9,980 nt of DNA from Bacteroidota bacterium (GTDB lineage Bacteria > Bacteroidota > Bacteroidia > Chitinophagales > Chitinophagaceae): contig JAEZRB010000029.1 of the NCBI GenBank assembly GCA_023412975.1, positions 1 through 9,980 on the forward strand, in the 5' to 3' direction. The notes under the pieces are model-generated. The model had not been told where the DNA came from and did not search any database. It saw only the letters and a program-made list of their open reading frames with translations. This document shows, one piece after another, positions 1 to 6,638 of the stretch. The first letter of the stretch is position 1. Each line of letters begins with the position of its first letter. Made by a program: the position numbers and the translations under genes.

Positions 1-1621
1 GTTGCCTGATCATGGTGGGCTCATCAAGTTTCATCAATGCTTCTCCGTTTATTGCTGATGAAGCGTTGCGGATGCCGGCAAACTTTGCGATGGCCATGGT
101 AGTGATCTCATTATCACCGGTAAAAACCTTTACATCGATACCGGCTTGATAAAACTGGTTGAAAACCTCCTGGATATTGACTTTTGGTGGATCATAAAAA
201 ATTACCATTCCTACAAATTCGAAAGGCAGGGATTGCTGCTGTGCCGGAAAATTATCTCCATGAAAACTGGAGCCGGCTACACCCAGGACGCGATATCCTT
301 TTTCAGCAAGCCCGGCTTCCACTTTTTTGATCTCAGTTTTTTCGGCATCGGTGAGCCGGCTCACCGCCAGTATCGCCTCGGTAGCGCCCTTTGCAGCGAT
401 GATCCGCTCTCCGTTGTTACCATTAAAAATATGCGTCATCATCGGCGGCTTGCCATCGAGCGGGTATTCGTGGATCATGGAATAGTTGCGGCGTTCATCT
501 TTCTCCGTAGTCGACTCGTATACGTGGTGCAGGGTTTTTTCCATCGGGTCAAAGGGCACGGGTTCGCTAGCCCACATCGACATTCGGATCACCTGCCTGG
601 CTGCGTCGTGATTCCAGTTATCGGCCTGGTATAATGTCCGGTTGCTAAATGCATACACGGCCTGTAACACCATTTTATTTTCTGTGATCGTACCTCTTTT
701 ATCAGAACAGATAACAGTAGCGCTTCCCAGCGTCTCAACCGTCCTCGTACGTTTTACAATAATTCCCCGTTTCATCAACCGCCATGATCCCAGGGCCATA
801 AAAGTGGTGAAAGCAACCGGTATTTCTTCGGGCAATACCGACATGGCAAGCGTTAATCCTTTCAGTAGACTGTTTAATACATCACGACTGTCCACATAAT
901 TAACGATCCAGACCATCACGAAAAAAAAGATACCGATCAGTGCCATCCCCTTTACAAATCTTTTGATCTGCGACTGGAGAGGAGTGGGTTCCTCCCTGAT
1001 ATCCTGCATAGAGGTTCCCAACTTGCCGATACGGGTTGCAGTTCCCGTTTTTTCAACCTGGTAAACCGCCAGTCCCGAAGCAACCAGTGTGCCACTGAAT
1101 ACTTTGTTGTCTTCGCTGTCGGCCGACTTGAAAACCGACCATGCTTCACCGGTTAGCGAAGACTCATTCACTGAAAAGTCATTGCTGTGTACGATTCTGC
1201 CATCAGCATTGATCGTATTGCCTTCCTCCACGATCACCAGGTCGCTCACAACGATATCGGCCGTGGCGATTTGTTTTACGACACCATTCCTGATCACTGT
1301 ACTCAGCGGTTCATTCAGCGCCTCCAGTGCAGCAAGAGCTTTGCGGCTACGGTTGTCCTGGTAGAAAGAAATGCCCGATACAATGACGATAGCGGCCAGC
1401 ATGAACCAGGCTTCGCCATATTGCCCGGTGATGAAGTAAATAATGGCTGTTGCCACTAATAATATCAACATCGGCTCCTGCAGCACATCGAGCAACAGGC
1501 GCCACCATTGATTGGTGCCTGCCTTTTGTTGTTCGTTATCACCGTGCTCAAGTCGACTCTCGGTGACCTGCTTTTCATTAAGACCTGATAAATGGGAAGG
1601 AATATTGATCGCCCTGGACAT
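1..1621 (-). CDS. Cation-transporting P-type ATPase, N-terminal part (runs off left edge)
   Basis: This is the N-terminal ~540 residues of an inner-membrane P-type ATPase of the MgtA/PacL (calcium/proton pump) type; full members are about 850 residues, so the rest lies left of the window. Visible in order: paired membrane segments at about 49-65 and 70-87, actuator motif TGEA at 157-160, membrane segments at about 226-243 and 253-275 with PEEIP at 264-268 (the ion-site proline motif), the phosphorylation motif at 307, a nucleotide-domain KGATE near 411, DPPK near 477 and TGDN near 501. The frame is open throughout. The oddity is CSDKRGT where the family has DKTGT: residue 309 is Arg (AGA), one base from Thr (ACA). 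That Thr contacts the phosphoryl group and Mg in characterised pumps, so activity is doubtful. The ATG at 1621 is favoured because the usual short N-terminus precedes the first membrane pair. The gene is divergent from the beta-helix gene. The transported ion cannot be read from this part. Confidence 0.93.
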   Translation of the reverse strand, partial: MSRAINIPSHLSGLNEKQVTESRLEHGDNEQQKAGTNQWWRLLLDVLQEPMLILLVATAIIYFITGQYGEAWFMLAAIVIVSGISFYQDNRSRKALAALEALNEPLSTVIRNGVVKQIATADIVVSDLVIVEEGNTINADGRIVHSNDFSVNESSLTGEAWSVFKSADSEDNKVFSGTLVASGLAVYQVEKTGTATRIGKLGTSMQDIREEPTPLQSQIKRFVKGMALIGIFFFVMVWIVNYVDSRDVLNSLLKGLTLAMSVLPEEIPVAFTTFMALGSWRLMKRGIIVKRTRTVETLGSATVICSDKRGTITENKMVLQAVYAFSNRTLYQADNWNHDAARQVIRMSMWASEPVPFDPMEKTLHHVYESTTEKDERRNYSMIHEYPLDGKPPMMTHIFNGNNGERIIAAKGATEAILAVSRLTDAEKTEIKKVEAGLAEKGYRVLGVAGSSFHGDNFPAQQQSLPFEFVGMVIFYDPPKVNIQEVFNQFYQAGIDVKVFTGDNEITTMAIAKFAGIRNASSAINGEALMKLDEPTMIRQ

Positions 1622-1715
1622 ATTGCGAATTAAGGTAAGGATTTTTGATGTATGTAAGTTAGTGAACTATGGCCTACGATTCGTCTTTATGTTGTAAATT
1701 AGGGAAAGGCTATTT
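1622..1715. promoter_or_regulatory. Divergent intergenic region between ATPase and beta-helix gene
   Basis: This 94-bp spacer must hold the start signals for both divergent genes. On the minus strand, TTAATTCG (1633-1626) sits 4 bp before the ATPase ATG and differs from TAnnTTTG at two positions. On the plus strand, TAAATTAG (1695-1702) has one mismatch to TAnnTTTG and lies 13 bp before the beta-helix ATG. A purine run GGGAAAGG (1702-1709) could serve as a ribosome-binding site for that gene. No convincing -33 element was found, so the assignments are weak. Confidence 0.3.
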
Positions 1716-2906
1716 ATGAGAACGGCTGGCCTATTGTTTGTCCTGGTTTATTTTACGCAATCTCTCTCTGCGCAGGATCTGCGCAGGCAATTGCAGGCGC
1801 AATTTATTGAAACGCCAGACGGTTCCGTAATAGACATTCCTGAAGGAGATTTTAAAATGAATATGGCATTATGGATGGATGGCAAAGCCAATATTACCAT
1901 CCGGGGCCGGGGAATGGACAGGACGATTTTGTCATTCAAAGACCAGCTTGCTGGCGCGGAAGGCATCAAGATCACCAATTGCACGAATATCACGTTAGAA
2001 AATCTTACAGTGCAGGATTCAAAAGGTGATCTGATCAAAGCACAACACGTAGACGGGCTTACACTTCGTAACATAAAAGCCGAATGGACTGGTAAACCTT
2101 CAAAAGATAATGGAGCTTATGCTTTGTACCCGGTACAATGTAAAAATGTACTCATTGACAGCTGCATTGCCATCGGCGCATCCGATGCCGGTATTTATGT
2201 GGGTCAATCACAGCATGTAATTGTGCGCAATAGCAAAGCGTATCATAATGTAGCCGGCATAGAGATCGAAAACACCTTGTTTGCAGATGTGTATAATAAT
2301 GAAGCTACCGAAAATACCGGCGGCATATTAATATTCGACCTGCCTAATCTCGTTCAAAAAAAGGGAGGTCATGTGCGGGTGTTTAACAATAATATTCACC
2401 ATAATAACTATCCTAATTTTGCACCTAAGGGAAATATCGTCGGAAAAGTACCGCTGGGTACAGGGGTGATGATCCTGGCAACCAACAATGTTGAAATCTA
2501 TAATAATAAAATCGTCAATAACAGAACAGCCGGTACCGCTATCGTCAGTTATTATATTTCGGAAATACCGATCAACGACGCATCCTACTACCCATATCCT
2601 GACCAGATCTATATTCATGATAACAGCTATTCACGTAAGAAGCAAAGAACCACGATGAAGGGCCGTATGGGTTTGATGTTCCGGCTAAAAGTCAGGTTCG
2701 GCAAAAATGTACCGCATATTATTTATGATGGCATTGTCGACGAAAAAGCTAACGGACAGGGTATTTGCATACGCAACAATGAGAACCAGTCATTCGCCAA
2801 TATTAAAGCGGCTGAGAAGTTTAAAGGCATAACGAGAGATATGACGCCATACGATTGTGAAGGAGTAGGGCAGGAGCCGGTGAAGCTGGCGCAACTTGTA
2901 CAATAG
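1716..2906 (+). CDS. Exported parallel beta-helix repeat protein (TIGR03805-like)
   Basis: This 396-residue protein has a clear Sec signal peptide: positive start MRT, hydrophobic stretch 5-13, then LSA at 17-19 with cleavage expected before Gln20. The mature part is a right-handed parallel beta-helix: short beta-turn repeats rich in N, I, V and G (KITNCTNITLENLTV, then NVLIDSCIAIG, HVIVRNSKAYHNVAGIEIENT, NVEIYNNKIVNN) from about 70 to 300, of the NosD/pectate-lyase fold type. No catalytic residues can be assigned. The next gene starts 26 bp downstream and encodes a di-haem cytochrome c; these two families (TIGR03805 and TIGR03806) are known to recur as neighbours with signal peptides and no assigned function. 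It probably acts in the periplasm or at the cell surface, binding or processing a polysaccharide or acting as a partner of the cytochrome (inference). The ATG at 1716 is chosen because it gives the complete signal peptide. Confidence 0.88.
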   Translation: MRTAGLLFVLVYFTQSLSAQDLRRQLQAQFIETPDGSVIDIPEGDFKMNMALWMDGKANITIRGRGMDRTILSFKDQLAGAEGIKITNCTNITLENLTVQDSKGDLIKAQHVDGLTLRNIKAEWTGKPSKDNGAYALYPVQCKNVLIDSCIAIGASDAGIYVGQSQHVIVRNSKAYHNVAGIEIENTLFADVYNNEATENTGGILIFDLPNLVQKKGGHVRVFNNNIHHNNYPNFAPKGNIVGKVPLGTGVMILATNNVEIYNNKIVNNRTAGTAIVSYYISEIPINDASYYPYPDQIYIHDNSYSRKKQRTTMKGRMGLMFRLKVRFGKNVPHIIYDGIVDEKANGQGICIRNNENQSFANIKAAEKFKGITRDMTPYDCEGVGQEPVKLAQLVQ

Positions 2907-2921
2907 GCAGAACTTAAAGTT

Positions 2922-2929
2922 TATTATTG
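2922..2929 (+). promoter_or_regulatory. Possible -7 promoter box before cytochrome gene
   Basis: TATTATTG has one mismatch to the Bacteroidota -7 consensus TAnnTTTG and ends 3 bp before the ATG. No -33 partner is evident. In AT-rich intergenic DNA this could be chance. Confidence 0.2.
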
Positions 2930-2932
2930 TTA

Positions 2933-3982
2933 ATGAAAAAATATGTAGTCATACTCATTTTAGCTGGTATTATTATCACTTGTCTGTCTCTAACCCCTGG
3001 AGACGCTGGCAGCCATTTTGATAGAAAACAAAAACTATCCGAATACGATTACTTTTCCGGCAGATTGGCCGATCTGCAACCTGCCCCGGGTGTGATACCC
3101 TATGACATTAATATGACATTGTTTTCAAACTATGCAGAGAAACTAAGATTTATCAAACTTCCCGAAGGCCAAAAAGCGAGGTATACAAAAACGGGTTCCC
3201 TGGAAATGCCCATCGGTACGGTGATCATCAAGAATTTTTATTATGAAAATGATTTTCGGAAACCGGGCAAGGGAAGGAGGATACTCGAAACCAGGTTACT
3301 TGTTCATGAACACGATGGATGGAATGCATATCCTTATGTATGGAACGACGAACAAACCGAGGCTTTTTATGATGTGGCCGGCGATATCAGGAGAGTTAAG
3401 TACATCAATCAGGATGGGAAAAAAGTCGAGATCGATTATATCATACCCAATAAGAACCAGTGTAAGGGCTGCCATATCAGGGATAATAAAATGCTTCCAA
3501 TCGGGCCTGTGGCCGCGCAGCTGAACAGAAACTACACTTATCCTGGCGGGATACAAAACCAACTAAGTTACTGGCAGCAACTAGGCATCCTGGAAGAGCT
3601 TCCGGATTTGAACCAGGTAGAAAAAATGCCGGCTATCGGCGATATGGCAAGAACACTCGATGACCGGGCCAGGGCTTACCTGGATGTTAATTGCGGAACC
3701 TGTCATCATCCCCAGGGCCCTGCTAACTCTTCGGGGTTGTTTTTACATTATGACCAGGATCCCACGGTAGAATTAGGTATTATGAAAAGTCCTGTGGCTG
3801 CCGGTCGAGGCGCAGGCAGGAATGCATTTGATATAGTGCCGGGAAAGCCGCATAAATCTATTCTCACTTTTCGCATGCAAACCAGCGACCCGGGGATCGC
3901 GATGCCGGAACTTGGTAGGGAGCAGGTACACAAAGAAGGCGTAAAACTTATCCGCGAATGGATCAGGCAAATGAAGAGTTGA
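2933..3982 (+). CDS. Exported di-haem c-type cytochrome (SO2930/TIGR03806-like)
   Basis: This 349-residue exported protein has two haem c attachment motifs: CKGCH at residues 177-181 and CGTCH at 254-258. Met324, in IAMPELG near the C-terminus, is a candidate distal ligand for the second haem. The N-terminus MKKYVVILILAG... is a signal peptide or anchor; IITC ending at Cys18 resembles a lipobox, but Thr at -1 is unusual, so lipoprotein status is uncertain. Residues ~35-175 form a haem-free N-terminal region typical of this family. It forms a two-gene unit with the upstream beta-helix gene. Electron transfer in the periplasm or outer envelope is inferred; the electron donor and substrate are unknown. 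The ATG at 2933 is preferred over the in-frame TTG at 2927, which adds only two residues before MKK. A terminator-like hairpin lies just downstream. Confidence 0.88.
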   Translation: MKKYVVILILAGIIITCLSLTPGDAGSHFDRKQKLSEYDYFSGRLADLQPAPGVIPYDINMTLFSNYAEKLRFIKLPEGQKARYTKTGSLEMPIGTVIIKNFYYENDFRKPGKGRRILETRLLVHEHDGWNAYPYVWNDEQTEAFYDVAGDIRRVKYINQDGKKVEIDYIIPNKNQCKGCHIRDNKMLPIGPVAAQLNRNYTYPGGIQNQLSYWQQLGILEELPDLNQVEKMPAIGDMARTLDDRARAYLDVNCGTCHHPQGPANSSGLFLHYDQDPTVELGIMKSPVAAGRGAGRNAFDIVPGKPHKSILTFRMQTSDPGIAMPELGREQVHKEGVKLIREWIRQMKS

Positions 3983-3983
3983 C

Positions 3984-4027
3984 CAAAATAAAAACCTGGC
4001 TTGTTAGCATGCCAACTTGCCAAGTTT
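3984..4027 (-). terminator. Rho-independent terminator for the helicase gene
   Basis: Read on the minus strand, AAACUUGGC (4027-4019) pairs with GCCAGGUUU (4000-3992) in nine base pairs, including one G-U. An AA/AA internal loop leads to an inner stem-loop GUUGGCAUGCUAAC (4016-4003), and the stem is followed by a T-rich tract (TTTATTTT, continuing the stem's own T's). It lies about 70 bp past the helicase stop. Because the genes converge here it may also slow transcripts from the cytochrome gene, whose stop is 2 bp away, but the plus-strand T-tract is poor. Confidence 0.72.
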
Positions 4028-4095
4028 ACTATGATAGGTATACAGTACTTTAATTCGTCTTTGTGACCTAAGATTCTAAATCGTTTTCGCTTAAA

Positions 4096-5424
4096 TCATT
4101 TTGCAATATCCATCCGCACTTTTTTGTTTTTAATTTTCTGATCTTTTATCAACCGAAGAGTTTCGCCCATCTTACTCTTTCTGATCGCAACAAAGGAGGA
4201 AAAGTCTTTTACGTCAATCAGGCCAATATCTTCCTTTTTAAGCTTTGCTTTATTTCCCAGGAAACCAACAATATCAACTTTGTTGACCTTGTCTTTTTTC
4301 CCCGCAGCGATGAAGAGGGTAGACCACTTGGGTTTTTCAGGCAATAGCTGTTCTTCGGGCAATTTTATCTCCTCCACTTCTTCTGGAACATAATCCGGCT
4401 TTTCTTCTGCGGGAGACAAGATCAGGATGGCGGTGCCGCTGGCATCCATACGTGCGGTGCGACCATTGCGATGAGTAAAAATATCTTCCGTATGTGGCAG
4501 ATGATAATGAACGATATACCGGATATTGGGGATATCGAGTCCGCGGGCCGCCAGGTCGGTTGTCACCAAAATATTGGAAGCTCCGCTTCTAAATTTGAAC
4601 AATGCACTGTCACGTTCATGTTGCTCCATGGCGCCATGATAAAATACATTGACGATGGATTTTTCTTTTAAAAAAGCGCTGGTCCGCTCCACGGATTCAC
4701 GATGGTTGCAAAAAACTACAGTGGAACGATTACCCAAATGACAGATCAGCCTGAACAGGGTTTCCAGTTTGTCTTTATCCGGGCTCTCAACAATCCTGAT
4801 CGCCAATTGCTCTGGTAACTCACTTCCAGGTTCAAGAAAATTCAGCCTGGCAGGATCTTTCAAACCAATAAAATCAGGGATGGCCACCGCTTCAGTCGCT
4901 GAGGTTAGATATCTTTTATTGATCGCCGGTAGTGAACCAATGATAAATGAGACTTCTTCTTCAAAGCCAGCTTCCAGTGATTTGTCAAATTCATCAAGCA
5001 CCAGGGTTGTGATGGTATCGACTGTGATATTGCCGCGGCGTATATGATCGGCCAGTCTGCCGGGCGTGCCGATCAGCAGGGCAGGAGGTTGAACAAGGTT
5101 GTTTTCTTCTATTTCACGTTTATGCCCGCCATAGCAGCAGGTTACTTTAAAATTCGTTCCGAGTGATTTGAAAACTTTATCAATCTGCAAAGCGAGTTCC
5201 CTGGATGGAACAATAATAATAGCCTGTGTCTTTTTATTCTTCGGGTTAAGTTTCGCAACAATAGGTAACAGGAAGGCCAGCGTTTTACCCGTTCCGGTAG
5301 CGGAAAGCAGTACCAGGTTATCGTGTTTTTCACTGGCATCAATAAACGCCGATTGCATTTCATTCAGCGAATCGATATCCAACCTTGAGATGATACCGGA
5401 AATCCAGTCCGAAGTATTCTTCAT
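4096..5424 (-). CDS. DEAD-box-family ATP-dependent RNA helicase, DbpA-like
   Basis: This 442-residue cytoplasmic RNA helicase has both RecA-like lobes and an RNA-binding tail. Motifs in order: Q motif Gln24, motif I ATGTGKT 42-48, Ia PSRELA 73-78, Ib TPGR 120-123, motif II DEFD 144-147 (instead of DEAD), motif III SAT 175-177, motif V TTDLAARGLDIP 288-299, motif VI HRNGRTAR 318-325. After an acidic linker (338-365), residues ~366-441 (TLFIAAGKKDKVNKVDIVG...) match the DbpA/CsdA C-terminal RRM-like domain, which in E. coli DbpA binds 23S rRNA hairpin 92. A role in ribosome assembly is therefore likely (inference). The start at 5424 is preferred: an upstream in-frame ATG at 5571 would add 49 residues encoded by the GAPDH 3' end and the hexamer array. 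The gene follows the GAPDH gene by 76 bp and ends before a strong terminator. Confidence 0.93.
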   Translation of the reverse strand: MKNTSDWISGIISRLDIDSLNEMQSAFIDASEKHDNLVLLSATGTGKTLAFLLPIVAKLNPKNKKTQAIIIVPSRELALQIDKVFKSLGTNFKVTCCYGGHKREIEENNLVQPPALLIGTPGRLADHIRRGNITVDTITTLVLDEFDKSLEAGFEEEVSFIIGSLPAINKRYLTSATEAVAIPDFIGLKDPARLNFLEPGSELPEQLAIRIVESPDKDKLETLFRLICHLGNRSTVVFCNHRESVERTSAFLKEKSIVNVFYHGAMEQHERDSALFKFRSGASNILVTTDLAARGLDIPNIRYIVHYHLPHTEDIFTHRNGRTARMDASGTAILILSPAEEKPDYVPEEVEEIKLPEEQLLPEKPKWSTLFIAAGKKDKVNKVDIVGFLGNKAKLKKEDIGLIDVKDFSSFVAIRKSKMGETLRLIKDQKIKNKKVRMDIAK

Positions 5425-5429
5425 GGAGG

Positions 5430-5437
5430 CAAAAGTA
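5430..5437 (-). promoter_or_regulatory. Candidate -7 promoter box, helicase gene
   Basis: TACTTTTG on the minus strand is an exact match to the Bacteroidota -7 consensus TAnnTTTG. Only five bases (CCTCC) separate it from the helicase ATG, so a transcript from it would start at or next to the start codon. The -33 region falls in the hexamer array and shows no TTTG. Confidence 0.42.
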
Positions 5438-5440
5438 CGG

Positions 5441-5500
5441 GGTGAGGTTGAGATTAAGGTTGAGGTTAAGGTTGAGATTGAGGGTGAGGTTGAGGTTGCC
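5441..5500. repeat. Degenerate GTTGAG hexamer tandem array (10 units)
   Basis: Ten in-phase 6-bp units: GGTGAG, GTTGAG, ATTAAG, GTTGAG, GTTAAG, GTTGAG, ATTGAG, GGTGAG, GTTGAG and a degenerate GTTGCC. The consensus is GTTGAG (CTCAAC on the minus strand). The array begins on the base next to the GAPDH stop codon and fills 60 of the 76 bp between the two genes. Variation is mostly transitions at fixed positions, and there is no slip in phase. Confidence 0.9.
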
Positions 5501-6493
5501 TCAGCTAAATAGTTTTTTCCAGTAAAGCAACCAGTCAACCATTCGGCTTGTAAACCCATATTCGTTATCAAACCATGCGATCAGTTTCACATGATCGCCT
5601 ACCACGGATGTGAGTGTGCCATCGATGATGCAGGAATGGGTGTTGCCTTTTATGTCGAGAGATACGAGCGGATCTTCCGTATATTCCAGGATGCCCTTGT
5701 ATTCGTTTTGTGCAGCCTTTCTAAAAATAGTGTTGATCTGCCCCGCTGATACCTCACTGCTCATCACCACCGAAAAATCAGCCATCGCGCCGTTTGCTAC
5801 CGGGACGCGGGTCGAAACGGTGGCGATTTTGCCTTTGATGCCAGGCATCAGCCTTTCCAATGATTGGTGAAGATCAATCTCAACGGGAATGATCGATTCG
5901 GCCGCGGCTCTTCCACGGCGGTAGTTGCGGTGTGGGGCATCCACCAGTTCCTGACGCGAGGTATAGGAATGCAGAATATTGATCTGAGCCGACCTGATCC
6001 CGATGGATTGAAGCAGGTATAAAATATGTATCGAGCAGTTGGTCATACAGCCGCCCGGTGAAACTATATCCGTTTTCTCTGCGAGGCCGTTTTGATTGAA
6101 GCCATAGATCATGAGGGGAATATCATCTGAACCAGTTGTTGATAAAAGCACTTTTTTAGCGCCGGCAGCCAGGTGTTCACTGGCAGCGGTCTTACTGGAA
6201 AACACGCCCGTGCATTCCAGGACAACATCCACCTCCAATTGTTTCCAGGGAAGCCGGGAAGGATGATCGAGCTGCAAAGCGGAGAGCTTTTTGCCATCAA
6301 CCGAAAGTTGTTGCCCTTCCAGTCGCAGTTCCTTATCAAAAGTGCCATAGACCGAATCGTACTTTAAAAGGTACAACAGGTTATCAGTTGGCATGATATC
6401 ATTGATCGCCACCAGGTCAATCCCGGGTTGGTGGATCAATTTCCTGAATAAAAGCCGCCCGATCCGACCCATTCCATTAATAGCAACCTTCAT
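5501..6493 (-). CDS. gap: Glyceraldehyde-3-phosphate dehydrogenase family protein, divergent/Epd-like
   Basis: This 330-residue cytoplasmic dehydrogenase has an N-terminal Rossmann motif GMGRIG at 7-12 and Asp32 at the end of strand two, which favours NAD over NADP. The catalytic pair is present: Cys149 in SPGGCMTNC and His175 in HSYT. ARVP-like RVPVAN and the C-terminal DNEYGF (Asn310) are also present. Two sites deviate: the usual SNASCTTNC is SPGGCMTNC, and after RRGRAAAESIIPV the usual inorganic-phosphate loop STGAAKA is replaced by EIDLHQSLERL. The SIIPV wording recalls E. coli erythrose-4-phosphate dehydrogenase (Epd). Either glycolytic GAPDH or an Epd-like sugar-phosphate dehydrogenase is possible. 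The start at 6493 is chosen because the Rossmann motif begins at residue 3; an in-frame ATG at 6535 adds 14 unconserved residues. A purine stretch GAGGAAG directly precedes the chosen ATG. Confidence 0.92.
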   Translation of the reverse strand: MKVAINGMGRIGRLLFRKLIHQPGIDLVAINDIMPTDNLLYLLKYDSVYGTFDKELRLEGQQLSVDGKKLSALQLDHPSRLPWKQLEVDVVLECTGVFSSKTAASEHLAAGAKKVLLSTTGSDDIPLMIYGFNQNGLAEKTDIVSPGGCMTNCSIHILYLLQSIGIRSAQINILHSYTSRQELVDAPHRNYRRGRAAAESIIPVEIDLHQSLERLMPGIKGKIATVSTRVPVANGAMADFSVVMSSEVSAGQINTIFRKAAQNEYKGILEYTEDPLVSLDIKGNTHSCIIDGTLTSVVGDHVKLIAWFDNEYGFTSRMVDWLLYWKKLFS

Positions 6494-6638
6494 CTTCCTC
6501 GCAATTTTTGCTGCAAATATCATAAAGAAAGCCATTGCCCGGGTATATCAGTTATAAATTATACAACTATATCAGGTTTGATTGAAAGCTAGCAGCTCAC
6601 AGCTCATCGCTCGCAGCTAAAAGAATATCTTCGCTTTT
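6494..6638. promoter_or_regulatory. Divergent intergenic region, GAPDH and 156-aa gene
   Basis: This 145-bp spacer carries signals for both directions. On the minus strand GATATTTG, about 20 bp before the GAPDH ATG, has one mismatch to TAnnTTTG. On the plus strand TATCTTCG (6626-6633) has one mismatch and ends 5 bp before the ATG of the 156-aa gene. A heptamer array occupies 6587-6621. Confidence 0.3.
6587..6621. repeat. Degenerate AGCTCAC heptamer tandem array (5 units)
   Basis: Five consecutive in-phase 7-bp units: AGCTAGC, AGCTCAC, AGCTCAT, CGCTCGC and AGCTAAA. The consensus is AGCTCAC; the end units are the most diverged. It ends 17 bp before the ATG of the 156-aa gene. Confidence 0.75.

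Noticed and set aside
146..1459. Several plus-strand open frames in the first 1.5 kb
   Set aside because: They lie antisense to the continuous P-type ATPase frame, which carries all family motifs.
2927..2932. TTG start for the cytochrome gene
   Set aside because: It adds two residues before a normal MKK signal-peptide start; ATG is more likely.
5168..5512. Plus-strand frame encoding a Val-Glu/Lys repeat tail
   Set aside because: It is antisense to the helicase; the repeat tail is just the GTTGAG hexamer array read in frame.
5425..5571. 49-residue N-terminal extension of the helicase from the upstream ATG
   Set aside because: It would be encoded by the GAPDH 3' end and the hexamer array (Thr-Ser repeats), while family homology begins just after the ATG at 5424.
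6494..6535. 14-residue extension of the GAPDH gene
   Set aside because: The Rossmann fold starts right after the ATG at 6493, as in other GAPDHs, and a purine-rich site precedes that ATG.
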